A stretch of DNA of 64,000 nucleotides from Thermodesulfobacteriota bacterium (GTDB lineage: Bacteria > Desulfobacterota > DSM-4660 > Desulfatiglandales > Desulfatiglandaceae): NCBI GenBank assembly GCA_028278625.1, contig JANQDY010000085.1, positions 40,273-104,272 on the forward strand, read 5' to 3'. The notes under the pieces were generated by a model that saw nothing but the letters and a program-made list of their open reading frames with translations, was not told where the DNA came from and made no database searches. Of the stretch, positions 42,470-52,210 are shown in pieces; positions within the stretch are counted from its first letter, which is position 1; the number at the start of each line of letters is the position of its first letter. Position numbers and translations under genes: made by a program.

Positions 42470-43807
42470 ATGAAACTGGAGGACCACCCCACTGTCGTGA
42501 ACTACAGAAGAAAACGTGAAAAAGACCCTCCTTTGGCCTCCCGGAAAATCCTTGATGCAGCGTGGCTCAAGAAAACGGCCCTTTTGGCGGGTGCCGACGA
42601 TGTGGGCCTGGTGGAAATCGGTCGTCCGGAAATCCAAGACCATGTGGCGGACATCCCCGCACTGTTTCCGGTAACCCGCAGCCTCATGAGTTTTGTGTGC
42701 CGGATGAACCCGGACAACATTCGATGCCATTCCCGGGATGTATCGGATCTGGAGTTTGTGCAGACCTTTGAACAAACCAACGCCGTGTCCCGAAAAATTG
42801 TGACGGCCTTGAATGAAAAGGGGATCAGAGCAATGACCCCTTCCGCCGGTTTCCCCATGAACCTTGCCAAATGGCCGGGCAAGATGTGGCCGGTTTCCCA
42901 CAAAACCATTGCCATTGCCGCCGGTTTGGGCATGATGGGTCACCACCGCCTCCTCATCCATCCCGTATTCGGAAACTTCGTTGTCCTTGGCACCATTTTT
43001 CTGGACAAGGAGGTGACCGTTTACGATGGGCCACTGGATTACAACCCGTGCATTGAATGCAGGCTCTGTGTCTCTGTCTGCCCGGTGGGAGCCATCTGCC
43101 CCGACGGCCATTTCAATTTCACCGCCTGCATCACCCACAATTACAGGGATCGTCTGGGCGGCTTTTCAGACTGGGTCGAAAATGTCGTAAAAAGCGATTC
43201 CGTCAAAAGCTACCGCAAAAGGGTCAGTGACCCTGAGACTGTTTCCATGTGGCAGTCCCTGAGCTATGGGATCTCTAACAAGTCCTCATACTGTATGGCC
43301 GCCTGTCCCGCCGGGGAAAGGGTCATCGGCACCTATCTGGACGACCGTCGGGCCTTTATCCGGGAAGTGGTAAAGCCCCTTCGAGAGAAAAGCGAAACCG
43401 TCTATGTGGTGCCCGGCTCAGATGCCGAAAATCATGTGAGAAAGCACTTCCCCCACAAGACCGCCAAACATGTGGGCAATGGCCTCAGGCCTCATTCCGC
43501 GGCAGGGTTCCTGGAAAGCCTCCCCATCGCTTTTCAACGGGACCAATCAGAAGGCCTGAACGCCATTTACCATTTTACCTTTACCGGGAAGGAGGAATGC
43601 CAGGGGACCGTCACCATTGGAAATAAGACCATCCATGTCCAAAATGGTCTTGTGGACAAAGCGGACATGCATGTCACCGCCGATGCTGAAACCTGGCTTG
43701 ATTTTTTGGCCGGTCAAAAGAACCTTTTGTGGGCATTGGCGCAACGAAAGCTTCGGATGAAGGGATCACCCCGTCTCATGAAGGCCTTTGCCCGCTGTTT
43801 TCCCTGA
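42470..43807 (+). CDS. QueG-like Fe-S oxidoreductase fused to an SCP2-like domain
   Basis: This 445-residue cytoplasmic protein starts at ATG 42470 after GGAGGGTTTGATC. The central domain (about 150-290) has NPCIECRLCVSVCPVGAI and a further Cys group in YCMAACPAGERV, giving a likely pair of [4Fe-4S] sites in an arrangement like epoxyqueuosine reductase. IAAGLGMMGHHRLLIHPVFGNF is also family-typical. The last 110 residues carry an SCP2-like domain (TFTGKEECQGTVTIGNKTI and NLLWALAQRKLRMKGSP), which binds lipid or acyl ligands. It is likely to reduce a hydrophobic compound; no B12-binding motif is evident. Confidence 0.78.
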   Translation: MKLEDHPTVVNYRRKREKDPPLASRKILDAAWLKKTALLAGADDVGLVEIGRPEIQDHVADIPALFPVTRSLMSFVCRMNPDNIRCHSRDVSDLEFVQTFEQTNAVSRKIVTALNEKGIRAMTPSAGFPMNLAKWPGKMWPVSHKTIAIAAGLGMMGHHRLLIHPVFGNFVVLGTIFLDKEVTVYDGPLDYNPCIECRLCVSVCPVGAICPDGHFNFTACITHNYRDRLGGFSDWVENVVKSDSVKSYRKRVSDPETVSMWQSLSYGISNKSSYCMAACPAGERVIGTYLDDRRAFIREVVKPLREKSETVYVVPGSDAENHVRKHFPHKTAKHVGNGLRPHSAAGFLESLPIAFQRDQSEGLNAIYHFTFTGKEECQGTVTIGNKTIHVQNGLVDKADMHVTADAETWLDFLAGQKNLLWALAQRKLRMKGSPRLMKAFARCFP

Positions 43808-43832
43808 AGTCGAAGGCCGGTTCAAAAGGGGC

Positions 43833-45596
43833 TCAAGCGTCCCGGTCGACCGAAGAAGTCTTCTCATTCGCATACTGCCGGTGGGCCTGGAAAAAGGAGC
43901 GGACCTCGGCGGGGAGTGCCGTGAATCGCACCGTGTGGGAAAGAGTGTCCGGGTCCATCCGGCCGATGATCTTTCCGTAGAAATCCTTGGCGCTCAACTC
44001 GTGATCCACTTCCAGGAAACTCATTTTCAGATTGTTCAGGAGTTTGACCGGTTCCTGAAGGGTCATCTCAGCGCATTTTCTGGAAAGGCTGGTAATATGG
44101 CCTTCGGCCGCTTTCTTCCCCACGTGCTTTCCTTCCAGTACCGTATACTTTAAAGGAATGTGACGGGTCAAAAGAACCATGCCAGCCTCTTTTTCTTCCA
44201 GGGCCAGATTGAAACGCCCCGCAATACCGCCCACTTCATAGATCCTTAGCGGCGTTTCAGCCCCTTTGGGAAGCACCTCCCGTTGTCCGTCGATCCGCAG
44301 GAGTTCACCTGCCTCTTTTAGGACAGACTCGGAAATGAGAATCTGTCCCCCCACCGTATACGATTCAATGCGGCTGGCCATATTGACGCCGCTTCCGACC
44401 ACGGCATATTTGCTCCGTTTGCTGGACCCGATGTTTCCGACGATGACTTCCGCTTCGTTTAAACCGATGCCCATTTCCAGCTCGGGAAGACCGTTGTCGC
44501 GGTTTTCGGCATTCACACGCCCCATGGCATTCTGCATGGCAATGGCGCATGCGATCGCCTGCTCCGCACGATCCGGCATGTCCTGGGGAGCGCCGAATAT
44601 GACAAGGAGCGCATCGCCGATAATTTCGTTGATGGTACCGTTGTACTTCAGGACCTCCTCCACCATGACCTCAAAATAGCAATTGAGCAATTGCACCACC
44701 CGTTCCGGTTCGAGCCGTTCCGAAAGGGCGGTAAATCCCCTCAGATCCGTCATCATGATGGTCACACTCCGCCGCTCCCCGCCCATTTCAAGGGCGAGCG
44801 GATTTTCGATCATTGAATTCATCACTTCAGTGGAAAGGTAACGCCCGAACATTTTCTTTAAAAGAACCGTCATTTCAGAGACTTTGCTCTCCCGATCTCG
44901 CCACCTTGCAAAGATATAGGCCATGAGTACGAGCATGAGAAGAAAGACCATCATCACTAAAAGTGTGTTCCCCACGAAATAAAAAGGTTCGATTTTTCCG
45001 CCCGTAAAGGGTGACGACATAAATAGGGGGGCATAGGGAATCATGCCCGCCCAGGTGGCGATGGACAGTCCAACCGTTATGAAAGTGAATGTAACCATCC
45101 ACGGCAGGGCCAATTTCAGTTCAAAAAGGAGAAAATTGAGGGTTCCAAGCGCCATGCCCAGCAGAAAAGGGCCGGGGTGGGTCACCGGTCCGAAGGTATA
45201 ACAGATAAAAGAGACATGGAATGCACTGTATTGAATGCTCAGGTGGGCAAACACACGGCTTTCGGGAAAACGTTTCCTCAGACAGAATCCCAGCACCAGC
45301 AGCAATAGCCAGATAATCCCCGAACTGCGGGTGATCTGATAATAGACTCGTGCAAAGTCCCAATCGATCCAGGGGAGTTGTTCAAAATAGAGAGCGACGG
45401 CTGTACCCATGACGATGTTGCTCGCCCCTCCCACAAAACAGAACAGGGCGATCATCAACAGACAGCGATCCACAAGGTTCCATTCCATCGGGTTCCGTTT
45501 TTCTCGGTTGTTCCGAAGGAGCAGAAACACGGATACCGCCGTCGTCGCCCAGGGAAACAGAATCGATAAGATCTGCTCAGACCATGTGCCGTCCAA
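43833..45596 (-). CDS. Membrane-bound adenylate/guanylate cyclase
   Basis: This 587-residue protein has about six N-terminal hydrophobic segments (residues 8-230) ahead of a class III cyclase domain (about 250-430). Its signature elements are VTIMMTDLRGFTALSE, INEIIGDALLVIFGAP and AVVGSGVNMASRIES. The C-terminal 150 residues (KEAGMVLLTRHIPLKY) look like a PilZ-type or related module, but I am not confident. A TTG at 45596 behind GGGAGGG is preferred over the TTG at 45611. It is convergent with the Fe-S/SCP2 gene. The membrane part may sense a signal and raise cAMP. Confidence 0.85.
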   Translation of the reverse strand: MDGTWSEQILSILFPWATTAVSVFLLLRNNREKRNPMEWNLVDRCLLMIALFCFVGGASNIVMGTAVALYFEQLPWIDWDFARVYYQITRSSGIIWLLLLVLGFCLRKRFPESRVFAHLSIQYSAFHVSFICYTFGPVTHPGPFLLGMALGTLNFLLFELKLALPWMVTFTFITVGLSIATWAGMIPYAPLFMSSPFTGGKIEPFYFVGNTLLVMMVFLLMLVLMAYIFARWRDRESKVSEMTVLLKKMFGRYLSTEVMNSMIENPLALEMGGERRSVTIMMTDLRGFTALSERLEPERVVQLLNCYFEVMVEEVLKYNGTINEIIGDALLVIFGAPQDMPDRAEQAIACAIAMQNAMGRVNAENRDNGLPELEMGIGLNEAEVIVGNIGSSKRSKYAVVGSGVNMASRIESYTVGGQILISESVLKEAGELLRIDGQREVLPKGAETPLRIYEVGGIAGRFNLALEEKEAGMVLLTRHIPLKYTVLEGKHVGKKAAEGHITSLSRKCAEMTLQEPVKLLNNLKMSFLEVDHELSAKDFYGKIIGRMDPDTLSHTVRFTALPAEVRSFFQAHRQYANEKTSSVDRDA

Positions 45597-45661
45597 GGAT
45601 ATCCCTCCCAAACCTTACGCTTTGGACCAGAAAACCGGCAAGGGTTATTACAACACCAGGC

Positions 45662-46423
45662 TCACCCATCCACTTTTCCTTCTTTTTCCAGAAACTTTTC
45701 TATTTCCTGAACCCCCAGGACCTTTCCCTTGGATACGATTATTCCGTCAATGCCGAGCGCCGGAGTGACATTGATCCCCCTTTTTCCAAACGTCTGAATA
45801 TCGGTGACTTTGATGATTCTGGCCCGTCCATCAAGGCCCAAGCGAGCCACCGCCTCAAAAGTGTTTTGATAGACCTTTTCACAGTTGGCGCATCCGGGCC
45901 CGAAAACTTCAACGGTTAATGGGTCTCCATTGCTTCCCGTGTCACCCTTTCGGTAAGTTTCCATGAGCCAGGTTCTGATCTGATCTCGTAGGGGAACGCT
46001 TCCCTGGTGTCTGATGCGTCCGGATAGGACCAGCACCGGCGTCATCATGATGCCCAAGTTCTTCGCTTCAATTTCACAGGGCCTCAGCAATTGGTCCAGT
46101 TCGGGAGTCCATTGGGCCACCTGAGGGCAACAGACGTCATCGTTTTTCTCCTCCTTCATAGGGGTCCCGGGATTCACAAGCGCCCCGATCTGTTGCCAAT
46201 CCATTTGAATACCCCCCTTCTGGGCCACATTCTTTGCAGTGCCCGGTTCCAGACCCTCTTTTGCCGCCAGTTCACGAGATTCGTCGTCCGTATAGGCCAG
46301 ATGCCGAACCCGAACCGATAGCCCCAATTCACTCAGCAGTTCATGCACCATCTCATTTAAATGATGGCACCTCGGACATGGCGGTTCAGTTCCGATAATC
46401 CAGATTTCATCCTTTCTTTCCAT
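45662..46423 (-). CDS. Protein with two thioredoxin-fold domains
   Basis: This 253-residue protein has CPRC (16-19) in its first domain and CANC near residue 175 in a second glutaredoxin/thioredoxin-like domain (EVFGPGCANCEKVYQNTFEA), with the cis-Pro loop INVTPALGIDG. The middle carries a VCCPQ element and another likely fold. It lacks a signal peptide, so it is probably a cytoplasmic thiol oxidoreductase, similar to redox-active disulfide proteins (thioredoxin family 2). A metal or thiol-redox role is inferred; no partner gene is evident. Confidence 0.78.
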   Translation of the reverse strand: MERKDEIWIIGTEPPCPRCHHLNEMVHELLSELGLSVRVRHLAYTDDESRELAAKEGLEPGTAKNVAQKGGIQMDWQQIGALVNPGTPMKEEKNDDVCCPQVAQWTPELDQLLRPCEIEAKNLGIMMTPVLVLSGRIRHQGSVPLRDQIRTWLMETYRKGDTGSNGDPLTVEVFGPGCANCEKVYQNTFEAVARLGLDGRARIIKVTDIQTFGKRGINVTPALGIDGIIVSKGKVLGVQEIEKFLEKEGKVDG

Positions 46424-46751
46424 TTCGGTGCACCTCTGTTTGAAGATTCTTCTGTCGGTACCGGCTTTTCAGCCTTCTTCCCTCTAGCTTTACGCGACAC
46501 TTCCAAAGAAGCTCCATTATGCCTAAAATTGCGCATCAGTCAAAAATTTTATAACGCATTTGGATTTTTAAACAGATGTGAACATCGAGTATGCCCATTT
46601 TTGTCGCGCTTTCTTCAAAAAGAAATGATCATATCCCCCATCCGGGCGATGGATTTTCGTAGAATCCCTTTAGGGTCGAAGGGTATGATTCTTTACACTT
46701 TTTAAGTCAACAACAGTCCGGAAATCCGGCCTTGTGGGAAGGAGATGGAAA
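46424..46751. other. Intergenic stretch without clear features
   Basis: About 330 bp between divergent genes. TTTACACTTTTTAAG near 46695 might be part of a promoter for the DUF3786 gene, but I see no clear repeat, hairpin or RNA gene in it. Confidence 0.4.
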
Positions 46752-47372
46752 ATGTTCAAAAACTCGGAGATATTTGAAGAACACTATAGGGACTATATCC
46801 GCCAGATTTCGGATATTGATCTCAATGACCTGACGGATGTTTTGGCAATCGATGGTACCGGTGATCAGGTAACCATCCCGTTTTTCGACAGAAAGTACAC
46901 GGTTTCAGAAGAAGGTATTTTCAACGGGACTGGGGAACGACCCCATTACATGGTGTGTGTCATACTGGCCAAATACATTCTTCTTGCGCCAACCCAGACC
47001 CAGGATGACCCCACATGGGTCTCCTTTAGGGATTTTAAGGAAACCTCCCATTTCTTAAACGTTAATTACTTCAGCAGTGATACGGAGCAGGCCATCGTAA
47101 AAACCTTTTCAGGGAAGAAAGAACAGTTGTACCAGGCTGCCCTGAACCTGGGAGGCCATCTGCAAAACGGTCAGTTTAGATATGATGTTTCCATGGTCTT
47201 TAAGGCTCTTCCCCGCATCTCCCTTTTGATGCTATACAATGATCAGGACGATGAATTTCCCGCCCAGTGCAGCGTGCTTTTTCAAAAGCATTCGGAGTTC
47301 TATCTTGATCCTGAATCCCTTGCCATGACCGGTACGTACCTTTCAAAACGCCTTCAAGGGGTGGAACTTTGA
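46752..47372 (+). CDS. DUF3786 protein
   Basis: This 206-residue soluble protein starts at ATG 46752, behind AAGGAGATGGAA. It contains VTIPFFDRKYTVSEEGIF, VCVILAKYILLAP and ISLLMLYNDQDDEFPAQ, which correspond to DUF3786 as I recall it, a family common in Desulfobacterota and methanogens. No cofactor motif such as a CxxC pair is present. Function is unknown; the family is often linked with corrinoid or Fe-S proteins, but nothing of that kind adjoins it here. Confidence 0.78.
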   Translation: MFKNSEIFEEHYRDYIRQISDIDLNDLTDVLAIDGTGDQVTIPFFDRKYTVSEEGIFNGTGERPHYMVCVILAKYILLAPTQTQDDPTWVSFRDFKETSHFLNVNYFSSDTEQAIVKTFSGKKEQLYQAALNLGGHLQNGQFRYDVSMVFKALPRISLLMLYNDQDDEFPAQCSVLFQKHSEFYLDPESLAMTGTYLSKRLQGVEL

Positions 47373-47525
47373 TGATTCAGGCCGACATTTCACTGAGGCC
47401 TGCTTCCCCATCCTCCCTTTACCATGCTATAATGCATCATTTGAAACTCCGGGGTCCGGCCCATCGTGCGGATCCCGGATCTCATGGGAATGCCGGTTTT
47501 CGTTCAGAAACCAAGGGAGGGAGCC

Positions 47526-48269
47526 ATGAAAACCGTTTTTAACGATGCCTTTTACGGCGTCTATGCCAGTGATCCCGCGGCCGCGCCGGGGCGAATGGAA
47601 TCCATCATGAGCGTTATTGAGCCTGTGGCCCAAGTGATTCAGGCGATCCCCGCCACAGCGGATCAGATCCTGGCGGTACACACGGATTCCCACATTAAGA
47701 GGGTCCGTGCCCAGGGGGTCTATGATATGGCGGCACTGGCGGCAGGAGGGGCCGTTCAGACGGCAACCATCGGACTTCATGAACCGTGCATGGGCGTCAT
47801 CCGGCCGCCGGGTCATCACGCCTCCGCCGATTCCGCCTGGGGGTTCTGCTATTTCAACAACATGGCCATTTCACTTCAGTATCTGTTGGATCAACAGAAA
47901 ATCAAGACCGCTTATGTCCTTGATTTCGATCTTCATTTCGGCGATGGAAACGTCAATATCTTGGGCGGGAAAGACTGGGTGACGGTTCATAATGTGAAAG
48001 CCGGAGACAGGGATGACTACCTTGCTGAGGTGGCAAAGGAGATGAGTGCGTGTCAAGCGGACCTCATCGGCATTTCCGCGGGCTTTGATGATCACGAAGA
48101 GGATTGGGGAAGCACCCTCAAAACCGAAGACTACAGAGAAATCGGCGGGCTGGTGAAGGCTGCCGCCATGAGAATTGGGGGCGGATGTTTCGCCATCCTC
48201 GAAGGGGGATACAACCACGACATTCTGGGGCAGAATGTGCTGGCCCTGATGGAGGGATTTTCGGTCTAG
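47526..48269 (+). CDS. Histone-deacetylase-superfamily hydrolase
   Basis: This 247-residue protein is an arginase/deacetylase-fold enzyme. It has VIRPPGHHAS with the catalytic His pair, YVLDFDLHFGDG with the zinc-binding Asp and His, GISAGFDDHEEDW with the second Asp, and LEGGYNHD. The ATG at 47526 follows AAGGGAGGGAGCC. Bacterial members act on acetylated polyamines or other small amides. The active-site set looks intact, so it is probably an active deacetylase with unknown substrate. Confidence 0.88.
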   Translation: MKTVFNDAFYGVYASDPAAAPGRMESIMSVIEPVAQVIQAIPATADQILAVHTDSHIKRVRAQGVYDMAALAAGGAVQTATIGLHEPCMGVIRPPGHHASADSAWGFCYFNNMAISLQYLLDQQKIKTAYVLDFDLHFGDGNVNILGGKDWVTVHNVKAGDRDDYLAEVAKEMSACQADLIGISAGFDDHEEDWGSTLKTEDYREIGGLVKAAAMRIGGGCFAILEGGYNHDILGQNVLALMEGFSV

Positions 48270-48350
48270 CCTTTTTACACGAAAGAAAACCGGAACGACT
48301 TACCACAAGCATTCAGCGCAATAGGATCAGCACCGAATCAATTCCCCATG

Positions 48351-50354
48351 TTACTGAGTGAATGTCACTGACGAACCGCTTTCCGCATGAAAGCCGCCGC
48401 CAACCTCTATCAGCGGGGCCTTGAATGTCACCGTGGCCCCGTTTTCAACGGTAACCCCGGTTCCCATGGTGATCGAAGTGGTACCGACGCATTCACAGGT
48501 GGTGCCGGCGGAAAATGTCACATTGCTTAGGACAACCGCATTTCCGGAGCAGTCCGGGCATTCTAATACAGTGGAAACCACTCTATCCAGCCATCCCGCA
48601 TCACTACCGCCGGACAGGCTGTAATCTTTTGTATAGGTCCATTTGAGCGTGTGGCTTCCGGACGAAATGGCATAGGATTTTTGCTGCCAGTCCACATTCC
48701 CGCTGATTTTGTTCTTTTCAACACTATCGATATAGAACCTAAGATAGTCATAATCGGCTTCGGAAGAAACCTTCCAATAGAAGCTGAGTGTTCCGGGTCC
48801 GGTCACCGTCGTTTGAAGCCAGGTGCTCTCATCATTGGTAATGCTACCGCTTTGTGCCGCATCACCCCCGTAATGGGAAACCGCTGATTGAGCGCTCCAG
48901 TTACCATTCCCACCGGTGGTCCAGCTCAATGCAGTATTATCCACCGCCTCACCGATGGAACTGGCACCCGCCGTTGCAAAAGTGAGATCCGAGCCATATC
49001 CGGTACCGGTATTTGTGGCGTATGCCCTCACGTGATAGGTTGATCCGGGACTGAGACCCGTTATGGTGCTTGAAAAAGTGCCGGTGCCGGTGCCGTTTGA
49101 AGTGCAGGTATCAGCAGTCGTTGGATTGGCGGAGGTGCTCCAGCAAACCCCCCTTGCCGTGACAGGGGTGCCTCCGTCAGAAGTGACATTGCCACCACTT
49201 ACGGCACTGTTGGAGGTGATGGAAGTTACGGCCGCTGTCGTGACGGTCGGCGTATTTGTTCCGGAAATCTGCCAGCCAATGTCTTTTAGAAGGCCTTCCG
49301 TAACGGCACCCGGGTCATGAATGGCTTCTCCTGCGCTGATGGCATAAACCATCAGCTGGTTCGAGGTATTGTTGAATGTATTGTAATCAAGGTGGGAGTA
49401 GCTTGATCCCGGGGTCCATGTGGCCGGAGCGTACATTTTTACACGCTGATTGCCATTGGCTGACATGGCATTGGTGCCGTGAAACCAGATGTTGTCGGAG
49501 GTCAGGGCATTGCCAAGGGATGTGGAGCCATTGGCATAAGTACTGGTATTGATGAGTTGCGTGCCGCTCCCATCCCGCATAAACACGTCATAGATGTTCG
49601 GATAACCGGTGCCGTAGCCCCAGCTCCCTTTGCCGGCCGCATAACTCATGGACCCTGAGAAATTTAGCCCGTGACATATCTCATGCAACACCACCGACAT
49701 CAAATCCATCTGGGCAGCCGGCGTGTTTCCGTCCGTCCCGTAGTACCAGGTGAAATTGCGGTTGTAGGTAATATGCATATCAAATTGTGTTGGATCCAGA
49801 TCCGATCCATTCAAGGCGTTGGCCAGAGAGCCGGCGTACCAGGTGTTTGATTGCGTGGCGCCCGAAAAATCCCTGCGTAACGGCTGACCCCCGGAATAGC
49901 CCAATGTCGATGAAGATCCCAGGTCGGCCCAGCAGGCGTTAATGGTGATGGGAACATTGGAGGTGATGGTATTTGCCCAAATATTGGCCGCCGCATTGAA
50001 AGCGTCTTTGGCCGCTTCAGGAAATGTTTCACAGGTTACACCCCAGGCATCGGTACTACCATTGGTAATGTAGGTGATGGAAAAGCTGGCGGTCGCCCTT
50101 TCCGTCTGGTCGGAAACCCGGTCGGGGGCGGGGACACGCCTCAAGGTCGAAGGCTTCGGATCAGCCACAACAACCAGTATTGATCCCCCGTCATACAGGG
50201 TGTTCCCATCGGCGGAGAGCTTGGGTGTCAACGGTTCCGGCAGAAATACCCGAAGAGGAACATCTTCCCCGTCATCTGCCGTTGCCGGAACTGTTAGAGA
50301 AAACAGAGAAAAGGTGATAAAGATGGAGAAAAGTAGCGCTTTGGCCTTTCCCAT
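48351..50354 (-). CDS. Large secreted metalloprotease with repeat-rich C-terminus
   Basis: This 667-residue protein starts at ATG 50354 behind AAAAGGATTTTTT and has a signal peptide ending LFSLTVPATA. A zincin-type motif HEICHGLNFSG is found near residue 240, although the family is not clear. A linker (TNTPTVTTAAVTSITSNSA) leads into a fibronectin-like domain with GLSPGSTYHVRAYATN. A MAM- or LamG-like domain follows, and a C-terminal beta-helix-like stretch ends in GGGFHAESGSSVTF. The low-complexity Thr/Ser/Gly composition is typical of surface proteins of marine bacteria. The target is unknown. Confidence 0.8.
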   Translation of the reverse strand: MGKAKALLFSIFITFSLFSLTVPATADDGEDVPLRVFLPEPLTPKLSADGNTLYDGGSILVVVADPKPSTLRRVPAPDRVSDQTERATASFSITYITNGSTDAWGVTCETFPEAAKDAFNAAANIWANTITSNVPITINACWADLGSSSTLGYSGGQPLRRDFSGATQSNTWYAGSLANALNGSDLDPTQFDMHITYNRNFTWYYGTDGNTPAAQMDLMSVVLHEICHGLNFSGSMSYAAGKGSWGYGTGYPNIYDVFMRDGSGTQLINTSTYANGSTSLGNALTSDNIWFHGTNAMSANGNQRVKMYAPATWTPGSSYSHLDYNTFNNTSNQLMVYAISAGEAIHDPGAVTEGLLKDIGWQISGTNTPTVTTAAVTSITSNSAVSGGNVTSDGGTPVTARGVCWSTSANPTTADTCTSNGTGTGTFSSTITGLSPGSTYHVRAYATNTGTGYGSDLTFATAGASSIGEAVDNTALSWTTGGNGNWSAQSAVSHYGGDAAQSGSITNDESTWLQTTVTGPGTLSFYWKVSSEADYDYLRFYIDSVEKNKISGNVDWQQKSYAISSGSHTLKWTYTKDYSLSGGSDAGWLDRVVSTVLECPDCSGNAVVLSNVTFSAGTTCECVGTTSITMGTGVTVENGATVTFKAPLIEVGGGFHAESGSSVTFTQ

Positions 50355-50618
50355 AAAAAATCCTTTTAAAAAGGGACTGAGCTCCACTCAAAGTGGAATG
50401 CCATCTAACAATCTAAAAACAAGCGTGCCCAAGATGTCTCAGGTAAAACAAAAGCTGCAGGATGAATGAAGATCGCAGGCATAAGGAATCAACAGGAAAA
50501 CCAACAGCGATTTAGAAAAGGTAAATTCTATTATTTTGCAGTGAACACTCTGATGTCAAGCGTTTTTCGAGAAGGAGGAAGAAGGGAACATTTCCCAATA
50601 CGAAGCCATGATACATGG

Positions 50619-50647
50619 GCGTTCCCACGCCCGAAGCGTGGGAACGC
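50619..50647. repeat. Perfect GCGTTCCCACGC palindrome
   Basis: Two perfect 12-bp arms (50619-50630 and 50636-50647) surround a 5-nt loop, just downstream of the TctC stop. Similar GTTCCCACGC palindromes are, from memory, dispersed in many environmental genomes as REP-like elements. It could also serve as a terminator for the tctC transcript. The remaining 50388-50618 bases hold nothing else I can call. Confidence 0.65.
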
Positions 50648-50672
50648 GAAGTGTTAATAACCTGCAACAAGC

Positions 50673-51653
50673 CTATTTCTTTTTGAGGTCTTTCAGCAGC
50701 TCTTTCAGGTAGTTCTCCCTTTCCTGCCACATTTTGATGACCTGGTCCCGTGTCATCACGCGAACGGGGCTGCCGCTGCTCTTCATCTTCTTGAGGGTCT
50801 TCTTGTTGTCGAACATCTTGGGGAAGATGTCAGCGCATTTATTGACGATGTCGTCGGATACGCCCGCCGGAAAAGCGACGCCTCTGAAGTTTACGCTGGA
50901 ATCGTCGACATCGATGCCCATCTCCTTAAAGGTCTTCACATCCGGCAGAAAGCTGTTCCGTTCCAGGTCCGCAACACCTAAGATTTTCAAACGGTCCTGA
51001 TTCCTGTAGGCATCGGAAAGGTTGTTGAAACCGGCTTTTACCTTGCCGGCAATCACGGACTGCATGGCCGGTACGCCGCCCTTTTCAGGGATATAGGTCA
51101 TTTTGACGCCCGTAGCCTTGGAGAACTGCAAAAAGGCGATGTGGTGTCCCACGTAGAGCCCCGCGCCGCTCACCGTTACCTTTCCGGGGTTCTTCTTGGC
51201 GTAATCCACCAGTTCCTGGACCGTGTTGAAGGGGCTCTCCTTCCCCACGATGAGCACCGCCGGGTCCGCTCCCCAGTTGGCCACGGGGGCGAACTTTTGG
51301 ATATTGTATTTGGTCCTGAAAACGATGGACTGGGCAATGAAATGGGGCACGTTGTAGCTCAGCATGGTGTATCCGTCCTTGGGAGCCTTCTGGGCACACC
51401 AGTTCCACCCCACCTGGCCGCCGGCGCCGGGCTTGTTGATGATGACAATGGGCTGCCCCAGATACTTCTTATCGCCAGCCATCATGGTAACGATTCGGGC
51501 CTGGAAGTCTGTGGCGCCACCCGGTGAATAGGGGACGATCATGCTGATGGGTGATTCCGGATACTCCGCAAAAACCGCCGGGCTCATGCCGAAAACCACT
51601 GCCAACGCCAGAAAGAAAACCATTGCCAATGAACCTGAACTTCTCTTTTTCAT
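50673..51653 (-). CDS. TctC-family tricarboxylate-transporter binding protein
   Basis: This 326-residue periplasmic receptor (327 from the alternative ATG at 51656) has a signal peptide MAMVFFLALAVVFGMSPAVFA and then SPISMIVPYSPGGATDFQAR, typical of Bug/TctC proteins. GWNWCAQKAPKDGYTML, FAPVANWGADP and VPAMQSVIAGKVKAGFNN are also in place. It binds a carboxylate for the TctAB permease encoded just upstream in transcription order. The substrate cannot be read from the sequence. GGAGGAGAA precedes the ATG. Confidence 0.9.
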   Translation of the reverse strand: MKKRSSGSLAMVFFLALAVVFGMSPAVFAEYPESPISMIVPYSPGGATDFQARIVTMMAGDKKYLGQPIVIINKPGAGGQVGWNWCAQKAPKDGYTMLSYNVPHFIAQSIVFRTKYNIQKFAPVANWGADPAVLIVGKESPFNTVQELVDYAKKNPGKVTVSGAGLYVGHHIAFLQFSKATGVKMTYIPEKGGVPAMQSVIAGKVKAGFNNLSDAYRNQDRLKILGVADLERNSFLPDVKTFKEMGIDVDDSSVNFRGVAFPAGVSDDIVNKCADIFPKMFDNKKTLKKMKSSGSPVRVMTRDQVIKMWQERENYLKELLKDLKKK

Positions 51654-51766
51654 CATTTCTCCTCCCTATCTCAAAAAGTGTTTTGATGAGGCCTAATCCC
51701 CATCCGAAAAAGCCGGAAAGCCTTTGGCCCGCCAGCATGATAAACTTCATGAAAACGTCAAAAAAT

Positions 51767-52210
51767 CTACAACAGCAAACCTTTGGGTGTTTGAACGGCC
51801 AGAAGCACGTTGAACAAGAGAAACAGAATCCCGGTAAAAACAGCCCCCACGATGGCCCGGGCCATGGCGTTTTTGACGGTCAGGTCGGCACTGCCCAGAA
51901 TGAAGGTTATTGCCACAAAAAAGAGAAAGGCCGAAATGTAGAATCCCAAAGACTCCATAAAAATAAAATAAAGGATGATCAGAAAAAAACATATCAAAAA
52001 GCGCCCGAAGGGAAAACCGGCACCTTTGGACGTTTCGGCTTGTTTAAGGACCACGGATTGAATCAAGAGCAACGCCGAGAGGATCCCCATAATAATGATG
52101 ATCACCTGGGGAAAAGTCACGGCCCTGGGGTCATCCATCAAGCCGAGGCTGAGATAGAGTGCGATAACCCCCGCCAGTAGCACCAGTGATACGATAATAT
52201 CCTTTTTCAA
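51767..52210 (-). CDS. TctB-family tripartite tricarboxylate transporter small subunit
   Basis: This 147-residue inner-membrane protein has four hydrophobic segments and begins IIVSLVLLAGVIALYLSLGL, then ends KNAMARAIVGAVFTGILFLLFNVL. The TTG start overlaps the tctA stop by four bases behind AAAGGAGGCG, so it is translationally coupled to TctA. It is the small permease partner; the family match is mainly size, topology and position. Confidence 0.85.
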   Translation of the reverse strand: MKKDIIVSLVLLAGVIALYLSLGLMDDPRAVTFPQVIIIIMGILSALLLIQSVVLKQAETSKGAGFPFGRFLICFFLIILYFIFMESLGFYISAFLFFVAITFILGSADLTVKNAMARAIVGAVFTGILFLLFNVLLAVQTPKGLLL

